A stretch of 64,000 nt of DNA from Dastarcus helophoroides. Its lineage: Eukaryota > Arthropoda > Insecta > Coleoptera > Bothrideridae. The notes beneath the pieces were generated by a model, which did no database searches, was not told the origin of the DNA, and was given only the letters and a program-made list of their open reading frames with translations. Both the position numbers and the translations under genes were made by a program. The DNA is taken from NCBI GenBank assembly GCA_028583605.1, contig CM053328.1, forward strand, positions 9,006,782 through 9,070,781, given 5' to 3'. This document shows, piece after piece, positions 1-10,100 of the stretch (position 1 is its first letter; every line of letters starts with the position of its first letter).

Positions 1-399
1 CTTTTTGACATTTTTTTGAACATTTCGAATTTTTTCAAAATATTGGACATTTCTTAAAATTTCGACTTTTTAGAAAATTTTGACTTCTTTTTAAAATTCC
101 ATTTTTTGAAAATACTAACTCCAGAATCTTTCCCCTTTTTGAAAATTTCGAGACCATTTTAAAATTCAAATTTTTGAAAAATTTCTAATTTTTAAAAAAT
201 TTATAATTTTTGAAAAATTTTACTTTATTTGAACGTTCTTCATATTTCCAAAAATTTGCAATTTCCTTTAACATTTTAGCTTCTCTTATAAATCTGAATT
301 TTCAAAAATTTCGACTTCTTTTATTTTCAATTTTTTGTTAAATTTCGACGTTTATTAAAAATTTCGAGTATTTCAAAATTTAAACGTTTTGAAAACTTT

Positions 400-760
400 A
401 TTTAGGTTCGACATTTGAAATTTGGACTTTTTTTTTTAATTTAAACGTTTTGAAAGTTTGACTCTCAAAATTTTTACTTTTTTAGAAACTTCAAGGTTCA
501 TTTAACTTTTTGTTTTAATGAAACTTTTGATTTCAAAATTTTGGGACATTTTCATAATGTCGACTTTTTGAAATTTATAATTTTGAATTTTCGACAGTTC
601 TTCTTTTGGAAATTTCGACTTTTTTAAATGTCGACTTTGTTTAAGATATTCATGTGATAACATGGGTTATGACAACGATTTGATAATTTGACTCTTTGAA
701 AGGCTTTCAAAACTTTTTAGAAATGTTTACCTATTCTCAAATATTTAAACTTTTTAGAAA
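400..760 (+). repeat. Direct repeat, copy 1 (partner 2850-3195)
   Basis: Landmarks occur here in the same order as at 2850-3195: GGTTCGACATTTGAAATTTG, then TTTAAACGTTTTGAAA, then AACTTCAAGGTTCATT, then a TTATGAC/TTGATAATT section, then AAATGTTTACCT. The match is imperfect but clearly collinear over about 350 bases, so the AT-rich sequence is an ancient segmental duplication and not random low-complexity DNA. Confidence 0.6.
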
Positions 761-834
761 TTTCCATTTTTTAAATATTAGTGCTCCTTTAATTTTCAAT
801 TTTATGTTGATATATTTTTTTTAATTTACACTTA

Positions 835-1760
835 ATATTAAAATGTTGACCCTTTGAAATTTTGAGTTTTCAAAAATTCTATTTTTTTAAATTTTCGAAT
901 TTTTTGAGAATTTTGAAGGTTTTTCAAAATTTAGATTTTTTAATGTAAAGTAATGTTTTTGAAAATTTTTATTTTTAGAATTAAGAAAATTTTGACTCCA
1001 GCTGTTCAACTTTCCTATAACATTTTTTGAAAATTTTCCATTTTTTTTAATTTCGCATTTTTTTTAAGTATTGAATTCAAAATCTCGCATTTTTTAAAAT
1101 TTTTTTTTTTGGTTAATAAGTTTCTTTTTAAATTTTTAATTTCCGTAAATATCTTGATTTTATGGACTTTTTAAAAAAAATTTTACGAATTCGAAAATCT
1201 TAATGCTGTAAATCAAAACTGTCAAAAAGTAAAATATTTCCAAAAAAAGTCGAAATTTTGAATGTTGGGAATAATTTTTAAAATTTAGACTTTTGGAAAT
1301 TTTATTTTATTTTAATATTTCGACTTTTCATAAAATGTTGAATTTTTTAAAAATTTTCATTTAATATTAAAATTTTGACCCTTTTAAATATTGAGTTTTC
1401 AAAAATTCTGCTTTTTAAAAATTTCGAATTTTTTGAGAATTTTGAAAGATTTGAAAATTTGGATTTTTTAATGTAAATTAATGTTTTAGAAAATTTTTAC
1501 TTTTAAACTTAAAAAAATTTTGCCTGATTAACATTCTTATTAATCTTTTTCAATTTCGCATTTTTTTGAAAGTATTGAAAACAAAATCTCGCATTTTTTA
1601 GAAATTTCAACTTTTTTGGTAATTAGGATTTTGTAAGAATCTTGATTTTCCACAAACATCTTAATTTTTTGGACTTTTTGAAAAAAATTTAGAAAACTTG
1701 AATTCGAATACTGCAAAGCCCAAATTGTCAAAAAGGGCAAAATTTTTGAAAAAAGCCGAA
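835..1760 (+). repeat. Tandem duplication, period about 530 bp
   Basis: The run AATATTAAAATGTTGACCC at 835 recurs as AATATTAAAATTTTGACCC at 1363. It is followed in both copies by GAGTTTTCAAAAATTCT, TTCGAATTTTTTGAGAATTT and TTTTTTAATGTAAA, and later by a CTCGCATTTTTT segment. The second copy is partial. No coding content. Confidence 0.65.
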
Positions 1761-2849
1761 ATTTTGAATAAGAAATGTTGGAAATAAGTCAAAAATGTGA
1801 GTAGTCAAAATTTTGAACAAAATGACATTTTGGAAAAAACTCTAAATGTGGACAAAATTTGGAAAAATTTTTAGAAAAATACGAAATTTTATAATATAGT
1901 CATAACATTCAAAAACTTATAATGTTGAAATTAAATTTTGGGAAAGACAAATTTTCAAAAATAAGAAATTTTTAAAATAATTAAAAATTGGAAAACATGT
2001 CAAAATTTAAAGTAGATCCAAATTTAAAAAATGTCCAATTTTAGGGTCACGAGTTTTTAAAAATCTTGAATTTGTGAAATACTGAAGAAAAGGAAAAAAG
2101 TTTTGAAAAAAAACACTTAAACTTGACAGTTTAAATTTTGACTTTTATTAAAATATTCGACTTTTTCAAAATTTAAACAATTTGTAAATTTCATTGATTG
2201 AAATTTTGATCTATTAATAATTTTTTTTTAACTTTTAGCTTCTTTAGAATTAATAAATTTTTTAGAAATTCAAATTTTTTTAATGTATATAGAAATATTT
2301 TTTAAAATTTTGGTTTTTAAATTTAGGAAAATGTTGATTTCAAATGTTCCATTTTCCTTTCAAATTCTTGAAACGTTCATTTTTTCAATTTAATTTTTTT
2401 TTTTCGAAAATATTGAATTCACAATCATGCATTTTTTTTATTTTTACCGTTTTTTTTGTAAAGATTTTGATTTATTTGACTATATCAAATTTTAATTCCC
2501 ATTTTAAAAGTTTTACTCTTTAAGTTTTTGATCTTTTTTCAATATTTCAAGTTTTTAAAAAAAAACTTGGACCATTTGAAGATTGTTTGATACTTTTACA
2601 ATTTTAAAATTTTTCTTAATTTCTATTTTTGAAAATTTTGATCGTTTTTGATTTTTAAATTTTTTTAAAAATGTTGAATTATTTAAAAATATTGGAAAAT
2701 TTCGATATTCTGTTTAGAAAATTTTGAGAAACTTATTTTTTCTTAAATTGCAATTCTCTTAAAATATTAACTTATTTCTGGACAATTTTGACTGTTAATA
2801 ATTGTGATGTTTTTCTGACTGTCGTTTTTTTTTAATACGTCCAAAATTT

Positions 2850-3195
2850 CGAGTTCGACATTTAAAATTTGTACTTTTCTTCCAATTTAAACGTTTTGAA
2901 AATTTGGACATTCAAAATTTTTTACTTGTTTATAAACTTCAAGGTGCATTCAAATTTTTTGTCTTGATCGAAATTTTGACTTTTTGAAATTTATACTTTT
3001 GAACTTTTTACCATTTTTTTCTTTGAAAACGTCGACTTTTTTATATGTCGATTGATTTAAAAATATTTACTTCATAACTTCGGTTATTATTATCAAAACG
3101 ACGTCATAACCTCAGTTATGACGTGGTTTTGATAATTCGAACATTTGAAAAGCTCTGAACACTTTTTAAAATGTTTACCTGTCTTCAAAAATTTT
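2850..3195 (+). repeat. Direct repeat, copy 2 (partner 400-760)
   Basis: Collinear diverged copy of 400-760. Shared landmarks are TTTAAACGTTTTGAAAATTT, AACTTCAAGGTGCATT and AAATGTTTACCTGTCTTC. This copy contains the strong hairpin at 3089-3136, which is not intact in the other copy. Confidence 0.6.
3089..3136. repeat. Near-perfect 22-bp hairpin
   Basis: The arm at 3089-3110 (ATTATCAAAACGACGTCATA plus AC) and the arm at 3115-3136 are complementary at 21 of 22 positions, separated by a 4-base CTCA loop. Both arms hold an ACGTCA/TGACGT half-site. No gene adjoins it. It may be a chance cruciform or a remnant of a fold-back element. Confidence 0.8.
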
Positions 3196-3834
3196 AACCT
3201 TTTAAAAATTTTGGTTTTATAAAAATTTGTGCTTGGTTAATTCGACTTTACAATATACGACATTTTTCAATATCTCTACCTTTTTTAAAATTTCAACTTT
3301 TTGAAAATTCGAAATTTTTAAATTTTCCACATTTTGTAACAATTTTGACAGTTTTTAGAAATTGGGGCTGTGCAATATTCGAAACTTTATGAAAATTTCA
3401 ACTATTGTAAAATTGATTTTTTATATAGTAATTTCAAAATTTCATTATCCTTTGTGAAAATTTCTACTGTTTATACAAATTTTCACGCTTAGTGAAAATT
3501 TAAACAATTTTAAAATTTCAATTTTCAAAACTTTTTAACATTTTGAAAAATTCGATTATTTTATTAAAACTGTCATTTTTATTTGAAAATTGCAAAGTTT
3601 ATAAAAAATTTTAATTATTTGTAAAGTTAAAGCTTTTCTTGTAAATAATTTTTTGGAAAGTTACACTTTGTTAAAAATTTAAACTTTTATAATTTTTCGA
3701 TTTTTTTTCTAAAAATGTAAACCTTTAAAATTGTTCACCTTTTTTTGAAATATTACTTCTTTCTAGACATGTTTAGGTCTTTTGGAAGTTTTTAACCTCA
3801 TTTGACCAATCATTTAAAGCGGTAGCCTTAAAAA

Positions 3835-4223
3835 TTGTCCCATCCAGCGTTGGTCGAATCTGCCTCATGTTAAATTAAAAAAAAAATATTTTGTTTTCCA
3901 CTGTTTATAATTTTATGCTTGGAATACTATAAATATTAACAATCTACCATTTAACATATAAACGAATGCAGCCCGTTACAGATCAAATTTAAAAAATTCG
4001 TCTGAAAAAATTGAAAATCAAAAAACTAACTTAAGATCTGATTTTTGATCAATTTTGTTTAAACACTAAAAAATGAACATGTAGAGTAATGTACTTTCCC
4101 GGTGAGTGTTCTGACACATGAAAAGCTACATAAGAGCCTCACGAAGCTAAATTTAAATCAGGATGCCCTTTAAAAGGGCTTGGTTGAATGTGCCCCAAGA
4201 TTGAATCTGCCCCCCTTTCCCCT
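3835..4223 (+). mobile_element. 5'-truncated copy of the AGGGGAAAG-TIR element
   Basis: These 389 bases match 46686-47065 with few differences (shared ACAATCTACCATTTAACATA, GAATGCAGCCCGTTACAGAT, AAATGAACATGTAGAGTAAT). They end in the same terminal sequence, TTGAATCTGCC followed by CTTTCCCCT. The matching left terminal inverted repeat is absent, so only the right third of the 1.2-kb element is present. No coding capacity; a nonautonomous DNA-transposon relic. Confidence 0.85.
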
Positions 4224-4290
4224 ATGCACTGCAACGATGATTGCCAAACTCCGCAGCGGAGATGGCACTGAAAGAAGAAGAAGACCTCAT
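4224..4290 (+). mobile_element. Possible LINE 3'-end remnant with AAG tail
   Basis: Directly after the truncated TIR element is a short GC-richer stretch (CTGCAACGATGATTGCC, then CGCAGCGGAGATGGCACTGA) ending in a GAAGAAGAAGA run. Insect RTE/I-type LINE 3' ends often have this composition, with a trinucleotide tail. Only about 65 bases are present and there is no second copy in the window, so the assignment is tentative. Confidence 0.3.
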
Positions 4291-6425
4291 TGAAAAATGT
4301 CGACTGTTTTCAAATGGCAATGTTTTTGAAAATGCCCATTATTTTTAAAAATGTAAGCTTTTTGAAAGTTTTAATTGTATACTGATTTTTTCAAAATGTT
4401 TTTATATGATAGTTTTGTTTTCCCCAAAAATCTGAGCTATCTTTTAAGAAAATCCATTTTTGGTAATTTAATTTTTTTTGGAAAATTGTAACTTTCTGAG
4501 ATTTAACTTTTTTATTTCGACAATTCTTAAATATTTCAATTTTATTTTTCAGAATTTCCATGTTTTCCCAAACTTTGAGAAATAGATTTTTGGTAAAATT
4601 TTGAATGGATTTAAAAATTGCAACATTTTTGAAAATTTAAAATTTGGACTTTTTTTCCATCTTGATTTAAATTTGAAACCTTTTGACCTTGTTTTTGACA
4701 ATTTTTGCGTTGCTTAAAATTTCGGATTTTTATTGAAACTTTAATCTTTGCACAGTTCCAGGTTTTCCAAAATTTGGACTCCTTTTCGAAATTTCGAAGT
4801 TTCGTAGTAAATTTGTCGTACATTCGAAAGCTTTTCATAAATTTAGACTTTACTGAGAATTTCGTTTTTGGAAATATGGACCCTTTCAAAAATGTTGACG
4901 GTTCAAATTTTGACTTTTTTGAAAATTTGATTAAAAATTAAGACTTTTGAAAATTTCGATTTTTTAAAATTTCATTTGATTTTTCTTAACTATTTTTATT
5001 ATATCTTGTTTTTTCTGCTGCTAGGATTGGTAAAAATCTGACAGATGCGTGTGTCCTACTTCTTTTGATGGCAACATAAACTCATAAAAAAATATTTAGA
5101 ATTTGGAGATTTTTTTCTCAATTAGTAATATTTTCGAATTGTACCACAATTCAGCTAAATGTTAGAGGAAAGTTATATCCGATATAAAATTCGAAGAACT
5201 AATGTATTCTCAAAATTATTAATAAAAATTTCTGGTTCACTTTTAAAATATTTTTTTCTGGCACTTTCGCCTTTTATTTAAAAATTTGAGTTCAATTCAA
5301 AGTACTTGACAAAAAAATAACGTAAGTATTAAATTCGTGTTATGTCAGAAAAAAATTTGAAGCTTCTCAAAACATATTTTCAACTTTGAATTTTCGACTT
5401 TTTTCGAACTTTCAAACAGAAAATTTTCTAAACAAAAAGAATGAAGAATTGGTAATTAATTTTCTTTTTTACTTTGAACTCTATTTTTGATCGTATCATG
5501 AAGTGACTTACTCAGAATTATTAACTATTTCATAACCGGGTGTACAAAAGGTTTTTTTTTTCAAAGGTCTACTATTTTCATTGGTTTAAATAATAACCAT
5601 TTGTGCTGAGAGTTCACTTTATTTTAAGAATTTGGAAGATTAAATATTTCCAGATCAATCTAAAAGTATTTGTGAAAATTTCAATCTTTTATCTAGATCT
5701 CAACTTTAACTTTGAAATAAAGACTTTAATTTCAAAATATCGTTTTAGAATTAAATTAAAAACAAAATTAAATTGACGTGTGACATATTTTCCTCTCGAA
5801 ATATTTATTTATTTGTAAAAGTTTTTTTTATTCTTAAAATTTGGCTTAAATTTCAGGATTAAGCTTAGTTTTTTAACAATAACCTCAAAATTTTCTAAAT
5901 ATAATATTTAATCTATGTTTAAGCTGGGGACTTTAAAAAGATTGATATTTCAAGAAATAAATTTAAAATTTGGAACAAGAACTGTTCTGAAACTTAAATT
6001 TTAATTTTATATTCGAAATAAAGACCAAAAATTTAACAAAATACAATTTTCAGTCAATATTTTAGGAAAAATATCAAAACTTGAATACAAATTCGACAAA
6101 TTTCAAGATTTAACTTCTGTTTCAAAATCTTGAGCCTAAAATGCATACAATTTTAAGAAAAAAATTCAAAATATTTTTAAGCTTACATTTTGAACAAAAA
6201 AAAAACAAACTTTTAAAAAACAATTAAAGTTTTTGGAAAAAAATTAAAATTTTCATCGTATCATTGAAAATAAAGTGTCTTTTAAGTTAAATCTTTATTG
6301 ATAATTATTAACCTTATAATAATGTAGCAGCTTCATAATAATGTAGTAGCATAGATACAAATTTTCATATTAAAAGTTTGTTAATTTTTTTATGTCATCG
6401 TTGTCAATGATACGATAAAGCTTTG

Positions 6426-6470
6426 AATGTAACTCGATTATTATAAATCGCATAATAATCTCGTTACATT
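6426..6470. repeat. Hairpin, 19-bp arms
   Basis: The arms AATGTAACTCGATTATTAT and ATAATAATCTCGTTACATT are complementary at 17 of 19 positions around a short loop. It lies about 440 bases downstream of the last visible exon of the minus-strand gene. Function unknown. Confidence 0.7.
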
Positions 6471-6570
6471 AATAGTTATTAAGTGGTTTTAAACAGTTTT
6501 GCCATTTTCTGTTTAATCTTAAAATATCAACTCAAAAATAGATTTCATTAATTTTTCCCACCAGATATTT

Positions 6571-6624
6571 GGAAGTAATTAAAAGGATTACTTCCATTTG
6601 CATTAGGTTTTAGGAATGCAAATG
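6571..6624. repeat. Two adjacent hairpins, the second with inverted octamer motifs
   Basis: GGAAGTAAT/ATTACTTCC (6571-6595) is followed directly by CATTTGCATT/AATGCAAATG (6595-6624). The second hairpin contains ATGCAAAT, the consensus POU/octamer site, in both arms. A regulatory role is only a possibility; the palindromes themselves are directly visible. Confidence 0.65.
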
Positions 6625-6911
6625 TAGGTTATTTATAAAGACAAATTTAGCCAATTTAATTGGATTTTTTTATTGCAAACATAAATATCTTTATTTGGGG
6701 GACATTATACATTTTTTGCATCCTTTATTTCGTCATTGGAGAACCTTTCTTAAGTAATGACTGTTTTGAAGATACTTGAGAAACATTGAGCCCCAGGCAT
6801 TCAGAAACATTTTTGGAGCATAGTGATTTATATTTAATTGGCATGGAATTCTCTTCATGAAATGAAATTTTTACTTATCATTTATATAAGAATAGTTTAA
6901 AATGGACTTAC

Positions 6912-7100
6912 CCAGTGCTTTGTCCTGGTTGGTGGTATTAAAGGTAATAGGTCGCCGATATTCAGACCTTCACTGAGTAAAACATGATGAAGTTTTATCA
7001 AAATATAGTGATGATCTCCGGGAGAAACTGGAATTATGACAACTTGCCACGGTGGTAGGTTTTGAGGTAAATACTTCGAGACAATATCACTGACGTAATC
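6912..7100 (-). CDS. WSD-type acyltransferase, exon 4 (HHVLLSEG exon)
   Basis: 63 codons in phase 0, with acceptor AAATTGCAG before GATTACGTC and donor TGG|GTAAGT, an almost perfect consensus. It encodes residues 147-209: DYVSDIVSKYLP, then PPWQVVIIPV, then the active-site-like HHVLLSEGLNIGDLLPLIPP. In the WSD/condensation superfamily the second His is the general base and the next conserved acidic residue is structural. Here the Asp position holds Ser, followed by Glu-Gly. The first His pair follows a hydrophobic beta strand (HYILIKL), as expected for the fold. The exon ends open, so at least one more exon is needed. Confidence 0.8.
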
Positions 7101-10100
7101 CTGCAATTTGTTTAAATTCCATTATGCTACTGAAATAGTTGTAATCGTACTGTACCATTTCAAAATAAGTCTTCAAGACATTATAATAATGTTTATTTTA
7201 TTAGTTCGACTAGTTTTGGTTGCCATATTAATAAAAAAACTAAATTAATAGTACCTGGATATTATGGTCGGCTACAATTCGTCCCTTATAGCTACATGGT
7301 ACAACCGTAAGGTTCTGGTCTAGATCAAACTTTCCTTTCAACCAGGCGTAAGTTCCACAGCGTGTAACAAGACAATGTCGTAATCTAGGAAAGGCGAGGT
7401 TGCCACTCTTATTTCTTCTTTTTACCAGTTCCTGTAAAACACCATTAACTAACTAATTATATACAAGAACAATTGAAAACCATAAGCAGCTTAAACGCTA
7501 CATGGGGATTCTTTTAGGTGAACAGCTGAATAATTTTTTATTGTTGAATGCGATTTGCCAGATATAGAATACCTATAACAGTTTCAGTTTAAAACTCTGC
7601 AAGACTACCACAGAAACACACAGAATGTTTAAAGCAGCTTTTGAAAAGGGCGTTATAAGCAAAACGAAATATACTAATGATGTCGTGGTGTCCAGTCACA
7701 GTGCCAGTTGATTACAATAAACTTTCCAGATAACCATCGCACCAGAGTACATCTCCTTTGTTCCTAGTGATGCTGTGAATCAGGGGCGGCCTTAGCCATT
7801 GCGAGGCTCCGGGCGGGTAGATCTTTGGAGGCCCTTGTCTTTGTGGGGTTGGTTTTAACATAGATGTAGCTAGACTAGGGCAGGGTAGGGCGCCTGCCCC
7901 CCTGGCTCATCCAGTTAAACGAAAATTTATATTCAACTGAGAAGACTTTCTTTAAAAATTTTTCATTCGACAAAATTTGTCTTTGTTTAAGCTATTGACA
8001 TTTTCTCGAAATTTCGACATATTTCTCAAAATTCGTCTTTTTTCATAAATTTCTTTCGAAATTTCAAATATATTCCCACAATTCGATTTCTTTCATCAGA
8101 ATTGGACTTAGGTCAAAATTTCGAATTTTTATCTCAAACTTCAACGTTTTATTTTTCGAAATTCTACCATTTCTCAAAATTTGTTTTTTTCGGAAACTTC
8201 GGCTTTTCTTTAAATTTTGATTTTCTGAAAATTTTAACTTGTTTATCAAGATTTACCTTTTTCTTTAAAATTTGATCGTTTTTTTTGATAAAAATATTAA
8301 TCTGGAAATTTTTATAACGCTTATAAGAAATATTGTAAACAAACAAATATTTCGAGAAAATTTTCCCTGGAATGGTTTATAACTGAAATTCAACTTGTTT
8401 CTCAAAATTTCGAGGTTTAATCTCAATATTGGACATTTTCCGACTTAGGGTGGGGCAGATCAGGGCGCATGTCTGCCTCTGATTCAAGCGGTCAAGAGAA
8501 AATTCTAGAAATTACATTTTTCTCAGACTTTGTCCTTTTTCCAAAATTTCGACAAAACTTTGACTTTCTGAAGAATTTCGAGTGTTTACTAAATTTCAAC
8601 TATTTTCTCAAAATTTCGATCTTTTTTTGTTTTTCAAGGAAAAAAATCAAAATTTCCAGAAAAAAAACGAATTCAAAAAAAGCGAAACTTGGATATTTTT
8701 CATAAAATCCATCTTTTTTGGCAAATTTGAAATTTATCCTGAAATCCCATCCCGTATGTTCCCGGAAATCTGAATATTTTTCCTGGAAATTCATATCTTT
8801 CTCAAAATTCTGACTTTTTAACATTCGTTTTTTTCATAAACGACTATTCTCAAAATTGTACTTTTTATTAGTTTGAAATTTTTCTGAAAAATTTCGATCC
8901 TTGATGCTTCATTTGGTAGTTTTTCTAGAAATGTCGACTGTTTTTCAGAGATTCCGTTTTTTTTAATTCCTTTATTTTTATTAACATCAGGTTTTTCTGA
9001 AGATTATAATCTTTAAGAATATCATATTTCAGACAGGTTTCTTAAAATTTGTCTTTTTTTTGATATTATTTTAAAATGCGATGTTTTCATTTCTGGAACT
9101 TTCTGGATTTTTTCCTTGAAATTGGACTTTCCTTTAAATTTCAACTTTCTCGAAATTTGTCTGATTTCTCTAAATTAGATCGGCATATTATAGACAATTA
9201 AAAAAGTTGAGATAAATATTTTCGGGTAATTTCGAGAAAAAGATTTCTTGTACATTCAATTTCTTTACTGAAAATTAGAATCAAAAAATAAAAATTTTAA
9301 GAAAAGTGTTTTTGGATATTGCGAATTTTTTTACAATATTTGACCTTTGGAAATATTTGGCTTTTTTAGAATTTTCAGCATTTTTCGAATTCTTCCGAAA
9401 GGTTAGGTTTTAATTCAACTTTGGTTTTCTAAAAAATCCTTTCCCAAAATAGGGTTTTTTCTTAAAATTCGTTGCTTTCGAAATTACGACTTCATTTAAC
9501 TTTTTCCTCTTCAAAATCGACCTTTCATTTTTTTTAAATTCGGTTTTTTCTGAATTTTTTTTTAATTTCATCTCCGAAAATTTCATGTTTTTAAAATTCT
9601 GGAAATTATGACTCGTACTTTAAATAGGGATGTGTTATGCTTCTGGAAATCGTCCACTTACAGTAAAAATTTTACTCGAAGTTCCAAGTTTTTCTGAAAA
9701 TTACGCATTTTTTTAGAAAACTCCACCTCTAAAATATAATTTTTTCGAATTTTTAACATTTTTTGAGATTTTTCGAAAGCTTAGGATTTTATTTTAAACA
9801 CGATTTTCTAAACTTTCCAACTTTTCCCCAAAATTCGTTTTTTCCTCGAAATTCGTCTCTCTCAAAAATAACTTTCTCTTCAAAATGTTCACTTTTCTTC
9901 AAGAAATTTTAACCTTTTTCTCGACATTAGACGGTATTTTTCAAAAATCGTTATTTTTCGAAATCTTCGAAATTTCGATAGTTTTCGAAGTTTTTCGAAA
10001 GGTTCGGTTTTTATTTTAGATTCAATTTTCTAACTGTTTTCGCAAAGTTCGGCTCTATTTCTAAATTTCAAAGTTAATCTAAAAATTAGATTCCCAGTTC

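Larger units (their letters stand above)
1..3800. repeat. AT-rich degenerate repeat block
   Basis: No gene is seen. The stretch is made of endless variants of a short motif of the form TTTTTGAAAATTTCGAC. It is mostly in the pyrimidine orientation on the + strand, with a reversed patch (AAAAGTCGAAATTTTG-like) at about 1740-2110. The one listed ORF (1540-1740, minus) is low-complexity and has no coding character. Higher-order duplications inside the block are listed separately. The nature of the repeat (satellite or decayed mobile element) cannot be decided from this window. Confidence 0.8.
4290..6890. other. AT-rich intergenic or downstream intronic DNA, no gene
   Basis: Motif-type repeat continues to about 4960. 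After that comes less repetitive AT-rich sequence with stops in all frames. The overlapping ORFs at 4611-4889 (minus) and 4705-4941 (plus) are mirror images of the same low-complexity motif. If the acyltransferase gene continues, its missing 3' exons should lie here or beyond base 1, but I find no exon with good splice sites and family resemblance. Confidence 0.6.
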
